Source: Novipirellula aureliae
GTDB taxonomy: Bacteria; Planctomycetota; Planctomycetia; Pirellulales; Pirellulaceae
Reading direction: 5' to 3'
Assembly (NCBI RefSeq): GCF_007860185.1
Contig: NZ_SJPY01000004.1
Location: 186,001-250,000 of the forward strand
Length of the DNA stretch: 64,000 nt
The stretch's first letter is position 1. Every line of letters begins with the position of its first letter. The translations under genes were made by a program, and so were the position numbers. The notes under the pieces are model-generated. The model was not told where the DNA came from and made no database searches. It saw nothing but the letters and a program-made list of their open reading frames with translations. This document shows positions 1 to 8,600 of this stretch, piece after piece.

Positions 1-1321
1 GTCGAACGGCTTTGTCACTGCTAATCATTACAAATCGCGACGTTTCATACTTGTCGGCGGCGTCGGCGACGTTCTGCGTACCGGTGATATTGTTAACCAC
101 CGCTTCGCGAACATTGCGTTCCATCAACGGTACATGCTTGTGAGCGGCCGCGTGAAAGACGACTTGCGGCGAGAACTCAGCGAACACATCATCGATTCGC
201 GAACGATCACGTATGTCGGCAATGACGGTTTCCAATTTGGTCGTGCCACGACGCGACAATAGTTCCTGCTCGATCTGATAGATTCGATTTTCACCCCTTC
301 CGAGCAAAACCAGCAATTCAGGCGAAAAGCGAATCAATTGTCGACATATCTCTGATCCAATGCTACCGCCTGCACCCGTTACCAAAACCCTTTGTCCTTC
401 GATCAATTCACGGATGTTCTCTAGATCCAACTCGGCCGGTTGTCGGCCCAGTAGATCGTCGATATTGATGTCACGTGTTGGGATCATCCCATTGCCGTGC
501 ATCCGTTGCTCAAAACGCGGGACAATCTGCAATTTGACATTTAGATCTCGGCAAACATCCATCAATTTTCGCATCGTTTTGCCAGACAACAAATCAGTAT
601 GAACCAGGACCGTATGAATCGCTTGACTGCGAACGATCTTGTCAATTTGATCTAGAGTTCCTAGCACCGCAAACCCGCCCATCAATCGTGGATGGGGTGT
701 GCTCGTGGCACTGACCAAGCCGCAAATCCGCATCGGCAATCGCCCATACGACTGAATTTGGCCTGCCAAAAATACGGTCTCCGGGTCCGTTCCAATCATG
801 ATTGCGGGTGTGTATTGGTCCGAGACCAATTGAGGGCGAACCATCTCTAAGAAGACACGGCAACTCGACCGAAGCCCGCCCACAATGACCATCGTCAGTA
901 CCGCGTCCAAGATCACGACGGATCCTGGAATGCTTAGGCTGTTGCTAAAAAAAGCTGCCGCAGCAAACAATGAAAGCGACGCTAAACAGGTCAAACTAAT
1001 CGCGATCATGTCGCGAAACGTGACGATCCTCCACCATCCATGAAGTTGTCCTGACAGAAAAAACACGGCGAGTTTCGTCGAAACGACCGCCGGCATCGTC
1101 ACCCAAAACGCAATCCTGTAGTGTTCGGGTATTACAAGGTCAAAACGAATTGCAAACGCCATTGCGTAGGCGAGACAAAACAAGAGGAGATGGATTGCGG
1201 AGAGGAGTACCACGCGATAGGCAAGCAGCGTTCTAAGTGCAATCCCATTGGTGGCCCAACGAGACTCAAATTCCGAATTGAAATTTGCATCTTCTTTTTG
1301 TGTTACTAGGTTTTGGATCAT
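1..1321 (-). CDS. CapD/WbpM-type polysaccharide biosynthesis NDP-sugar epimerase/dehydratase (partial, C-terminus off window)
   Basis: I translated the reverse strand from ATG at 1321; the frame stays open to base 1, so about 440 residues are visible and the C-terminal part is missing. The N-terminal half has several hydrophobic membrane segments and a CoA-binding-like domain. The second half starts the extended SDR domain with the nucleotide-binding motif VLVTGAGGSIGSEICRQL, and continues with HAAAHKHVPLMERN and SSDKAVR, which are signatures of the CapD/WbpM/FlaA1 family. Known members convert UDP-GlcNAc-type sugars by 4,6-dehydration or epimerisation for surface polysaccharide. It is the last visible gene of a minus-strand operon, 40 bases after the EpsI-like gene, which fits a role in making the exosortase-linked exopolysaccharide. 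The exact substrate cannot be read from the sequence. Confidence 0.93.
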   Translation of the reverse strand, partial: MIQNLVTQKEDANFNSEFESRWATNGIALRTLLAYRVVLLSAIHLLLFCLAYAMAFAIRFDLVIPEHYRIAFWVTMPAVVSTKLAVFFLSGQLHGWWRIVTFRDMIAISLTCLASLSLFAAAAFFSNSLSIPGSVVILDAVLTMVIVGGLRSSCRVFLEMVRPQLVSDQYTPAIMIGTDPETVFLAGQIQSYGRLPMRICGLVSATSTPHPRLMGGFAVLGTLDQIDKIVRSQAIHTVLVHTDLLSGKTMRKLMDVCRDLNVKLQIVPRFEQRMHGNGMIPTRDINIDDLLGRQPAELDLENIRELIEGQRVLVTGAGGSIGSEICRQLIRFSPELLVLLGRGENRIYQIEQELLSRRGTTKLETVIADIRDRSRIDDVFAEFSPQVVFHAAAHKHVPLMERNVREAVVNNITGTQNVADAADKYETSRFVMISSDKAVR

Positions 1322-1361
1322 CTCGCTAAATCGCTTCCATCGAAAAGGTTCAGATCTAATA

Positions 1362-2027
1362 TCAATTTGCGGCCGTTGGGTTTGCAGTCGGATGGGGGGT
1401 TGACTCAGACACCAAAATCACATCGTGCAACCGCCCCGCCAAGTCGCTGAGGAAGGCTTCGGAGCGACCGAGGCCCGTATCAGAAGTTTCAAGCATGAAC
1501 TTCATCAGAGGTGGCCAATGCGTTTGTCCCCAACAAACCTTTCGCCGCAACAATCGATGTTGGACGCGGTCCAGGAAAATGTTCTCGCCGAGTTGGAACC
1601 AATACAGCACTTGAATATTGCGCCCCGCTTGGCTAAAGCGAAGCACCTTCGCGTTGAACTCCGCTCCGCTAGCGCACTGGATCAAAACATCCTCGGAATC
1701 ACGAAGTTCCCAGCCCGCTTCCCGATAACATTGCTGAGGAAAATGCAAACGGATGTAGTCATCCGTCCAAACCGCATGCACGAGTACGTTTTCGCCCGAT
1801 TCATTTAAGTAGACACGGTCAATACCATCCTGGGCACGCAAAACGTCACGTATTCGATCATCGGCCGGTAGCTCCTTGCCAACCCAATTGCCGAGTTGCA
1901 GAGACGTTTGCCCCAGTTCTTTCTCGGGTGGAACGACTTGCCCCTTTGAGTAGCCGCTACGGATGTGTCCGATTGCGACATTTCCAAGGATTAGAAGTGC
2001 GATCGTTAGAATAGCCCGCTTAGTCAT
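1362..2027 (-). CDS. EpsI-like exosortase-associated protein (DUF3485)
   Basis: This is a 221-residue protein with an N-terminal hydrophobic segment (residues 5-20) that looks like a membrane anchor or signal peptide. The body, with VLVHAVWTDDYIRLHFPQQC, YREAGWELRDSEDV and VLYWFQLGENIFLDRV, resembles the EpsI/DUF3485 domain. That domain is found either as a separate protein or fused to the C-terminus of exosortases. Its molecular role is not well established; in known loci it sits with exosortase and polysaccharide export genes. Here it lies 10 bases after the Wzz/kinase gene and before the CapD-like gene, all on the minus strand, so co-transcription is very likely. The family call rests on the motif resemblance and on the neighbouring exosortase at 4339-5325. 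Confidence 0.8.
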   Translation of the reverse strand: MTKRAILTIALLILGNVAIGHIRSGYSKGQVVPPEKELGQTSLQLGNWVGKELPADDRIRDVLRAQDGIDRVYLNESGENVLVHAVWTDDYIRLHFPQQCYREAGWELRDSEDVLIQCASGAEFNAKVLRFSQAGRNIQVLYWFQLGENIFLDRVQHRLLRRKVCWGQTHWPPLMKFMLETSDTGLGRSEAFLSDLAGRLHDVILVSESTPHPTANPTAAN

Positions 2028-2037
2028 TGCTTCTTTC

Positions 2038-4299
2038 CTAGTGGAGATTTGACACGTCGTGAGAAACGGTGGCTCGTTCGATCACCACTGCGCCTGCGAC
2101 CGGAGTTCCCGATGCACGGATCAGGTCGACGGCATGTTTGATATCGCGTACACGGCTGATGTCTCGATGGACGGAAAAGACAATGGTATCGACATGCGGT
2201 GCGACGTAACTGACGTCGGCCGAGGTTAAGACGGGGCAACCATCGATAATCACAACATCAGCCATGGATGCTAATTCACGAAAGAACATTGGCACCGCTT
2301 TATTGCGTCCGAGTGCTTGCAGCGAATTGCGGCAACACTCCCCAGCGGGCAAGACCGATAGGCCGTCGATGGATGTCGGTTGGATAGACGCCTTCAAATC
2401 CTGTTCGCCACGAAGCACTTCACAGACACCGGGCGAAAGGTCGACCGAATAGAGTCGATGAGCGACAGGGTGACGCAAATCGAGATCCACCAAAATAACG
2501 GTCCGACCCATCGAGGCGATGTTGCGAGCCAATTGGCTAGCCAATGTGGTTTTGCCTTCGCCTCGATTTGCGCTGGTGACCAACGCCAAATGCTGTCCAC
2601 TTTCATTTTGATAGCGATTGACCAAGCGATTAGCAATTCGCTTTATCGATTCGGTGAGCGTCGCTTGCCAATAGAGCGAGCGTTTGTTTCTCGGATTACG
2701 TAGATTGCGAATGACGGTTGGTGGAATCACCGGCAACGTGCCGATGATGTCTAATCCAGTCCGTGATGTCAGCAAGGCAGAACTATTGACCCGCTGTTTC
2801 GACAGATCCAACAAGACGAGCGAGACAAGCGGCAGTGCCAGGGCAGCTATGCCAGAAACCCCAGCCAAGCCGACGCGTTTTGTAAATTCGGCTGGCTCCA
2901 AGTCTTCGGCATTTCGAAGCACCTCAACTCGTGGCCGCGAACGCAATTCAACCTTTAGCTCTTCGCGTTGCTGTGCCACATTGGCCATGACTGCGTCGAG
3001 TTGTTGGATCTCACTGCGCATCATTTCGACGTCGATCGACTTATTACCGACTTTCTCGAACTCCTCGCGTAGTGTCTGCTCTTGAACCGCGATTCGCTCT
3101 TCTAAATCGGCGAGGACTTCAAGCTCCGCTTTGACTTCGAGAAGTCGTCGGTTTTTAGCGACCAGATCGAGTCGCGACTGCTCGCGTCTACGCAGTGGTT
3201 CGAGAGCTCCGAGTTCCTCTTTGATCATTTGGCGACGAGCGACCAGTTCTTCTTCAATTCGTTCATTAACCCGTTCATAAGGGGAATCGTGTTTCGTTTT
3301 GAAAGCAGATTCTGCTTCCGCGTCCAAACGCAAAGTCGTTAACTTGTCACGAAGGAGTGACAAGTAGACCGAGTCGTTCAGTAGAGCGGACTCAATTTCG
3401 TCGCTACTGACCACATAGGTTTCGGATGTCTCATCGGTCGCGACGCCCGCTGAGGTTGCTTCGGCAGCTGCGACGTTTGCTTTCGCGTTCTCGATGGCCA
3501 TTTGCAATGACTTTTCTTCACTATCGAGACTCCAGTGGCGAGATTGCAATTCAATCAATTGACGTCGGAACGAGCCGAGTTCTTGAACCAAGAATTGTTG
3601 ACGAATCGAGAGCGTTTCGGAATCGCCGGTACCCAACTGCTCAGCCAACGACTTTAGTTCGTTTCGTTTCCGCCGAATTTCGGCCTGTTTCTCCTCGAGC
3701 ACCCTTTCAATCCCGTCGAGACGTCGCTGCCGACTATCGCGTTCTCGGTTGACCACCTCCACCATGTAGGCCTCCACCGTTGCATTGACGAGGTTAACGG
3801 GGTCCGCATTTTGAGGTGCGACAATGGAAACGTTCATGATCTCCGTTTGCGGAGGAATTGAGACCGAAAGGTTTCGCAACATCCAATCAACAGGCCTGTC
3901 TTGATCACGAATGACGCTCGAAGTGCTCAAACGCGGGTCTCGTAGTGCAGCGGTCAGAACCATCCGACTTCGAACAAGTTCTTTCTGAGTGCCTTGGAAG
4001 ATCTCGAAGTCGTCGATATCGCGTCGATCGAACACCAAATTGTTTTCTGTAGCAGATAGTTGTAACAATGCGGACGCCCGAAAGACGGGTTTCTGCGTCA
4101 TGAAGACGCCCACCGCCAAGGCAACCGATAACGGTAACCCGATCAGAAACCCCATCCAACCGCGTCGGCGGATGGCATGCAGTAAATCCAATGGCTGGAA
4201 CTCCGAACCACTTTGTGCAGCGATCACCGTTCCACGATGACCACTGACGATCGTAGGTGGGGAAGGGATAACGCCGCGATCTTCAGGAGAAGAAATCAT
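2038..4299 (-). CDS. Wzz/GumC chain-length determinant fused to BY-kinase (tyrosine autokinase)
   Basis: This 753-residue protein has the full layout of a polysaccharide co-polymerase with a bacterial tyrosine kinase. The N-terminal Wzz domain starts with a membrane span near residues 50-70 (FLIGLPLSVALAVGVFM) and is followed by about 330 residues of coiled coil rich in E, R, Q and L. A second span lies near residue 480 (GIAALALPLVSLVLLDL). The C-terminal kinase has a Walker A motif (TSANRGEGKTTLASQLARN), a Walker A' motif (TVILVDLDLRHP) and a Walker B motif (DVVIIDGCP). I do not see a tyrosine-rich C-terminal tail, so autophosphorylation at such a cluster is doubtful. It would set chain length and gate export of the polysaccharide made by this operon. 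It lies 39 bases after the exosortase stop. Confidence 0.93.
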   Translation of the reverse strand: MISSPEDRGVIPSPPTIVSGHRGTVIAAQSGSEFQPLDLLHAIRRRGWMGFLIGLPLSVALAVGVFMTQKPVFRASALLQLSATENNLVFDRRDIDDFEIFQGTQKELVRSRMVLTAALRDPRLSTSSVIRDQDRPVDWMLRNLSVSIPPQTEIMNVSIVAPQNADPVNLVNATVEAYMVEVVNRERDSRQRRLDGIERVLEEKQAEIRRKRNELKSLAEQLGTGDSETLSIRQQFLVQELGSFRRQLIELQSRHWSLDSEEKSLQMAIENAKANVAAAEATSAGVATDETSETYVVSSDEIESALLNDSVYLSLLRDKLTTLRLDAEAESAFKTKHDSPYERVNERIEEELVARRQMIKEELGALEPLRRREQSRLDLVAKNRRLLEVKAELEVLADLEERIAVQEQTLREEFEKVGNKSIDVEMMRSEIQQLDAVMANVAQQREELKVELRSRPRVEVLRNAEDLEPAEFTKRVGLAGVSGIAALALPLVSLVLLDLSKQRVNSSALLTSRTGLDIIGTLPVIPPTVIRNLRNPRNKRSLYWQATLTESIKRIANRLVNRYQNESGQHLALVTSANRGEGKTTLASQLARNIASMGRTVILVDLDLRHPVAHRLYSVDLSPGVCEVLRGEQDLKASIQPTSIDGLSVLPAGECCRNSLQALGRNKAVPMFFRELASMADVVIIDGCPVLTSADVSYVAPHVDTIVFSVHRDISRVRDIKHAVDLIRASGTPVAGAVVIERATVSHDVSNLH

Positions 4300-4338
4300 G
4301 AAAAAGTCCTGTCCGTTCTGGCATCACAGGCTGGAAAC

Positions 4339-5325
4339 CTAGGCCACAGTGTGGGCGGTGAAATCGGCATCGCCGAACTGGAGCGGTACATCCGTAGGCT
4401 GTGGAATCAAAATCGCTTGGGTTAGTCGCACCACTGCCCAAACCATCGCGGTAGCAAGCGGTAGCATCAGGAACCCAAAAAAGTCGTGGAAGACCGCCTC
4501 AGCAAACTCGGCATCGGAATATTGATACAGCAGTCCCGTGGCGACGATCCGAATGACGTTGGACAAGATTGCCGCAGGTATCGCTGCTAAAATCACCACG
4601 ATCCGCTCGGGGACCCCCTTGACCACCATCGCAGCACAAACACTGACCGCCATAAACAGGACCGTAGACCGCAAACCCGAACACGCTTCCTCGACGCCAA
4701 GCTCGGTGTTCGTTAAAACGATCACGTTGCCGAACGAGGCAGCAGGAACCCCAAAAACTTGAAGCAGAAACGTGCTCGCTACCGTGGCAACACGTTGTAA
4801 CGCAAGGTTCCCCCAACTCGACATAAAATCCGGTAAAGGAATCATCAGCAGAAGCACGACTAGCGACGGCCAAAGCCACCCAATGACCTCTTTACCACCG
4901 AGAAACAGTAAGATCCCGGCCAAGCAAACAGGAATAGAAAGTGGCGTTAGCAACGGATCGGTCATATACGCAGAGACGCACTGCATTGCAATCGCAAGTC
5001 CAATCAATGCCAACCCCCAAACGCTTCCTTGGACCCGCTTCCAATCCACCATGTTGCGTCTGCGGTATGACAGGTAAACGGCAAAGGGGATGACGAGAAA
5101 GCCATGGATATAATCAGGATCTTGCCACCACTGTGTCGCCAACCGGAGCAACTCCGAAGAATAGGTCCACAAGATGGTGATGGCGATCGGTAGAAACCAT
5201 AGCGCAGGCTTCCACAGCGAGCGGATGGCTGATGGAACAGAGCCCAATTGGGTTGTCTCTTGCATGAAAAACTTACGAAAGAGCAGAGTCAAAAATCGAT
5301 TTGCTAAGTGAGTCGAAGCGTTCAA
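4339..5325 (-). CDS. Exosortase/archaeosortase family transpeptidase
   Basis: This 328-residue polytopic membrane protein has about eight hydrophobic segments. It carries the exosortase catalytic signature: cysteine in EEACSGLRS (around residue 215), arginine in NVIRIVATG and histidine in FHDFFGF. Known exosortases cut C-terminal sorting signals such as PEP-CTERM and hand the protein to the cell surface, usually together with an exopolysaccharide locus. That context is present here, with Wzz/kinase, EpsI and CapD genes downstream. Translation could start at the first ATG (5325) or 20 codons later at MQETTQLG; the first 20 residues are not needed for the fold, so the later start is plausible. 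No protein with an obvious PEP-CTERM tail is encoded in this window, so its substrates must lie elsewhere. Confidence 0.92.
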   Translation of the reverse strand: MNASTHLANRFLTLLFRKFFMQETTQLGSVPSAIRSLWKPALWFLPIAITILWTYSSELLRLATQWWQDPDYIHGFLVIPFAVYLSYRRRNMVDWKRVQGSVWGLALIGLAIAMQCVSAYMTDPLLTPLSIPVCLAGILLFLGGKEVIGWLWPSLVVLLLMIPLPDFMSSWGNLALQRVATVASTFLLQVFGVPAASFGNVIVLTNTELGVEEACSGLRSTVLFMAVSVCAAMVVKGVPERIVVILAAIPAAILSNVIRIVATGLLYQYSDAEFAEAVFHDFFGFLMLPLATAMVWAVVRLTQAILIPQPTDVPLQFGDADFTAHTVA

Positions 5326-5748
5326 AGGATCGCTGTCGTATCGTCTATTTACGTAGCTTCGCTATCCTCGGTGACAGCCTCACTTTTCCAGATTGGCATC
5401 GTCCCGAGGTTCAGATGGCGTCGTTTTGGTTACTCGACGAAGGCAATTGTAGAAGCGCAAAATTGGATGAAAACCGCTTTCACACGGTATTAACCTTGCG
5501 GGAACCTACCGCTAACAAAAACACACAGAGGGCACCTTGTAGCCGTTAATGACGGACTATGATGCATAGCGAGCTATTAAGCGACTTGTGTTTTCTTCAT
5601 AACCGTATGCAATGACGTCGCATCGCGTAGCGCGATCGAGAACAGAACGATCGCTTCCGAGCTATCGTTGCCACATTCCGTCGTTCACCACGATGAAAGG
5701 GTCAACCCTTTGATATCGCCAGAAAAGAAAGCACACGATCGATGAGGG
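5326..5748. other. Intergenic region upstream of the exosortase operon
   Basis: I see no gene here. This stretch lies between the end of the ExbD-like cassette and the start of the exosortase operon, both on the minus strand, so it should hold the operon promoter. I could not identify convincing -10/-35 or sigma-54 boxes. It contains an inverted repeat, GCGATCG (5632-5638) and CGATCGC (5648-5654), with a 9-base spacer. This may form a hairpin 3' of the preceding operon, but no T-run follows it in either direction. Confidence 0.5.
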
Positions 5749-6288
5749 CTATTCGACCAAGGTTCGGCGCTGATCGATCGCGTCGGCCGGGATATCTGCG
5801 GCAGACAATGCAGAGACGATCGCTTGTTCGGCTTGGGCGGTAGCTGAGAAAGTACGAGCAATGCGAACCTTAATTCCAGCTCCGTCGCCGGACGCGTTCT
5901 TCGCAGCTTCGACCAATTGTTCGATCGTCGATGTCTCTCGCATCCACTGGTCGCCGTGTTTGCTCGTCGCGACCAAATACTCGTCTCCATCCACGACAAT
6001 GTCGACGACGGGGATCGGTTCGAAGTTCGGCTCTTCAAGCTGGATGGCCTCGACCCCCACCAGCGCTTCGGTGTCAAGGTTTCCGATGCCCACCGGTGCC
6101 TCTTCTGTGTTCGTCGCTTCTGTGTTTTGATCGTTCGTCGGATCATTCGTCGACGGATCGTTCATTCCAGGCGGATTAAAGTTGAGTAGTCCCATCATGC
6201 TGAGCGCAACAAAGACGACTGCCGAGGCTGCGGCAAGCGGGACAACTTTCACGCTTCGAGGGATTAGACTCCGCTTTTTATTTGGCAT
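5749..6288 (-). CDS. Small membrane-anchored protein of an ExbB/ExbD-like cassette
   Basis: This 179-residue protein has one N-terminal membrane span (residues 16-36, LAAASAVVFVALSMMGLL). An acidic, T/N/P/E-rich linker follows, and then a compact C-terminal domain (residues 85-179) with the strand patterns PVVDIVVDGDEYLV and IKVRIARTFSATAQAEQAI. This is the topology of ExbD/TolR proteins, but the aspartate usually present in their membrane span is missing. Its start overlaps the end of the 301-residue ExbD-like gene by 11 bases, which suggests translational coupling. It may be a second, degenerate ExbD/TolR-like partner in the complex. The function is inferred from position and topology only. 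Confidence 0.7.
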   Translation of the reverse strand: MPNKKRSLIPRSVKVVPLAAASAVVFVALSMMGLLNFNPPGMNDPSTNDPTNDQNTEATNTEEAPVGIGNLDTEALVGVEAIQLEEPNFEPIPVVDIVVDGDEYLVATSKHGDQWMRETSTIEQLVEAAKNASGDGAGIKVRIARTFSATAQAEQAIVSALSAADIPADAIDQRRTLVE

Positions 6289-7183
6289 CTTCGGGCTCCC
6301 CGGCTAATGGTTTGGTTGAGTCGTTCTCGGTTGGATCATGCAATGGTGTAACCATCAAGTCACGATTCGGGTCGGTGATCGCACCGATCACAGCATATTC
6401 AAAACGAGTTCGTTCACTCGAGTCGTCTGCGAGCCACTCGATTGCCTTGGGCATTCCATCGAGCACGGGCTGAAAGTTTCCTGCGATCGCTCGAGGACTG
6501 TAGGACACCAAAATGACGACCAAGCCCTTGGGCTGAGGCAGTTGCAAGTAGGCGGCTCGGAGTTGGCGAATGAACTCTTCGGCACGCTCGTTTTGTGAGC
6601 GTGCCTCCAAGCGAAAACTCTGTGATTGTTCGGGGCGATTGCCGGCATCAAGTTCGATGTCTCCCCGGTCCGATATGTGCAGCGTCCATATTTCCGCCCG
6701 TTTGAGAAGCTCGTCATAGCCTGCGTAAAACCTCAGCAATTCGGTGCTGTCGATGCTTTGCAGCGACGCTGCGGTCGCGACCGCTTCCCGCAGCGTGTCG
6801 GACGATTCAGGCGGCGATAATTCCGTTTGCATCACATTCGGATCGATCTGGAAACGCTCTCTCAACCACGTCTCTAGCAATGCATGACGCCGATTCGCTT
6901 CTTCCGCTATAACGACCGCTTGCATTTGTGATGTGCGAAGTTGTTCATTCTCATTGATTAAACGTTGGCGTGTCTGGGCAAGCTCGGAAGCGATCTTTAA
7001 GTATTCGTTCTCGATCTCTTCACGAGTCTCAGCGATCTTTTCTTGAGAGCGAATTTGGGTCAGATTGTCGATCCGCTTAAAGTCCATGTACTGGGCGAAA
7101 ACGATGATCAAAAGCAGATCCATCAGCGACGTTAACTGGAATCGAATCGAGGTCGAACGAAGGAAATCGAATGGACGCTTCAC
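6278..7183 (-). CDS. ExbD/TolR/MotB-like protein with coiled-coil periplasmic region
   Basis: This is a 301-residue protein. The N-terminus, FQLTSLMDLLLIIVFAQYMD, resembles the single ExbD/TolR membrane helix, including the aspartate near its start that in ExbD takes part in proton transfer. After the helix comes a coiled coil (residues 40-90) rich in E, Q and R, then a globular domain with VVILVSYSPRAIAGNF and FEYAVIGAITDPNRD. Canonical ExbD/TolR proteins are about 140 residues, so this one is double size and not a standard member. Its start overlaps the stop of the ExbB-like gene by 4 bases (ATGA), and its end overlaps the next gene by 11 bases. A proton-driven motor or transport complex with the ExbB-like protein is likely; its cargo is unknown. 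Confidence 0.72.
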   Translation of the reverse strand: MKRPFDFLRSTSIRFQLTSLMDLLLIIVFAQYMDFKRIDNLTQIRSQEKIAETREEIENEYLKIASELAQTRQRLINENEQLRTSQMQAVVIAEEANRRHALLETWLRERFQIDPNVMQTELSPPESSDTLREAVATAASLQSIDSTELLRFYAGYDELLKRAEIWTLHISDRGDIELDAGNRPEQSQSFRLEARSQNERAEEFIRQLRAAYLQLPQPKGLVVILVSYSPRAIAGNFQPVLDGMPKAIEWLADDSSERTRFEYAVIGAITDPNRDLMVTPLHDPTENDSTKPLAGEPEDAK

Positions 7184-7854
7184 ATCGACTCCTTCGCCAC
7201 TTTCGAATGAGAGAGTGTCGGATCACTTGTTCGCACGTCGGAAGCAATCAGGTCGCGTTTCACCTCCGTAACCAATTGGCGAACATCGCGGCGGTTTTCC
7301 AGCAGCCTCGTGAATAGCGTTTCACAGAAGCTGTTGACAATCATGAGCACGATCGCTGTGGCCAAGCCAGCGAACGTACTGTCGATTGCCAATCCAAATC
7401 GCTCGACGATTGTCCCGACGGCTGCCGACGCATCACCCGCTGGCTCTCGCATCGCCAACCACAAAGCAAAGATGGTGCCGAGGACTCCTAGTAAGGGATA
7501 GACTTCGATCCCTGAACGAGCGACGTTCCAGGCGGTCTCAAAGCGATAGGAATCGAGGTAGTCGCGTTTCTCGTCGAGCAGACTGATTCGGTTGGTAAGC
7601 GTTTTGCGGTCGCTTGGATCTTGGACGGCTTCACGCACATCTTCGACGAAAGCATCCACTTGGTCTGTCAGATGGCCTCGCCAATCGAGCCGACTACGGC
7701 GAGACAGCCCGTCTGTAAAACGAGCCAACAAATCGGCCAAAGAGCGAAGGTCACGTCCGGCAGTGAACCGTAAAACGGCAAACACGAACAGATGCAAGAC
7801 GCCGAAAATCAAGATCAACGGCGTAAACCAAGTCGTGGCGAATTCGAGCAGCAT
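7180..7854 (-). CDS. MotA/TolQ/ExbB-family proton channel protein
   Basis: I chose the ATG at 7854 (MLLEFATTWF); an upstream ATG at 7878 would overlap the preceding gene. The product of about 224 residues has an N-terminal membrane span and two later spans. It carries the family core: VYPLLGVLGTIFALWLAMRE and FGLAIDSTFAGLATAIVLMI. The conserved pattern of 'GLLGTV..GL...A' then 'ALxTTxxGLxxAI' is how ExbB/TolQ/MotA proteins are recognised. Such proteins form a pentameric proton channel around ExbD/TolR helices. It is the first channel gene in a tightly overlapping set with the ExbD-like genes at 6278 and 5749. No TonB, Pal or porin gene is nearby, so the driven process cannot be named. Confidence 0.85.
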   Translation of the reverse strand: MLLEFATTWFTPLILIFGVLHLFVFAVLRFTAGRDLRSLADLLARFTDGLSRRSRLDWRGHLTDQVDAFVEDVREAVQDPSDRKTLTNRISLLDEKRDYLDSYRFETAWNVARSGIEVYPLLGVLGTIFALWLAMREPAGDASAAVGTIVERFGLAIDSTFAGLATAIVLMIVNSFCETLFTRLLENRRDVRQLVTEVKRDLIASDVRTSDPTLSHSKVAKESM

Positions 7855-7865
7855 GCTTGTCACAA

Positions 7866-8141
7866 TCAGTGCTCGCAAATGTTCTCAGGGGCTGTCGTGA
7901 AACCTTCGGAGGTTTCATTGAACTTGCCCTTTGTGTCCAGGAAGGCGATCAATTCATCAGCGGTCATGTCCTGTTTCGAACACGTGTGATAGCGCGTTTG
8001 TTCGCCAAATTTCTCAACAATCTCTGCTCGCAAACTCTCCTTGGTGTAGCGTTTTCCCGACTCGACCATCATCTGCATGATATCGTGGCCGTGAACCGAT
8101 TCATTCGCAACCACTTCCAAAGGTCGTGCCGAATCACTCAT
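7866..8141 (-). CDS. YecH-family small metal-binding protein
   Basis: The ORF could start at 8204, but ATG at 8141 is preceded by AGGA about eight bases upstream and gives a 91-residue protein of normal family length. The sequence has VHGHDIMQMMVESGKRYT, a RYHTCSKQDMTADELIAFL stretch and a C-terminal GFTTAPENICEH. These match the YecH/DUF2492 pattern of histidines and cysteines (HGH, HTCS, CEH) that suggests metal binding. The biochemical role is unknown. It lies 11 bases upstream of the ExbB-like gene on the same strand, so it is probably transcribed with that cassette. Confidence 0.85.
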   Translation of the reverse strand: MSDSARPLEVVANESVHGHDIMQMMVESGKRYTKESLRAEIVEKFGEQTRYHTCSKQDMTADELIAFLDTKGKFNETSEGFTTAPENICEH

Positions 8142-8600
8142 CTTTTGTTCCTGGAGGTTTAAGTTTTTTTCGTAACGTGACGTCGCCACCCTACTTTGCC
8201 ACAATGCCGCGAAATTCCATCACACGGGGGGGATGACTGAGTGTAGAACCGAATTCGCTCGGTTTTACACAGAATACCGTCACTTGATGTCATCGGCTAC
8301 TGCGACTGCGGTACTCAAACGGTTATCAATCAATTTCGCTTTTAGCGGCTTTGCGGCAATGACGCTCAGCTCTCGGGGCTGAAAGCGTCCACCGATTGGC
8401 TCGGTCCAACTATTGATCCCAGATCGAAGACGCTTTCCGCTCGGAGAGTCGATGGACAATCGAGGCGATAATTGGAGAAAGGTTTCCGCATCGTTGGCAC
8501 TGGCCATCGGTTTGCGGTATATTTCCAAGCGACTATATTTCCAAGCGACGAAGCGTCTTCTTTCACTTTTCCTCATTCATCCAACTTTGATAGGAGTGCC
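8142..8600. other. Divergent intergenic region with hairpin and dispersed-repeat sequence
   Basis: This region separates the minus-strand YecH cassette from the plus-strand acyl-CoA dehydrogenase gene. It holds an inverted repeat with 12-base arms and one mismatch (8241-8252 and 8259-8270). A minus-strand ORF of 98 codons at 8280-8576 has no recognisable domain and poor codon quality, and I do not consider it a gene. The 18-base string at 8431-8448 (CGCTTTCCGCTCGGAGAG) recurs at 46464-46481, also inside a repeat-rich intergenic region. Confidence 0.55.

Noticed and set aside
8280-8576. Minus-strand ORF of 98 codons upstream of the acyl-CoA dehydrogenase
   Set aside because: It lies on dispersed-repeat sequence and has no family features.
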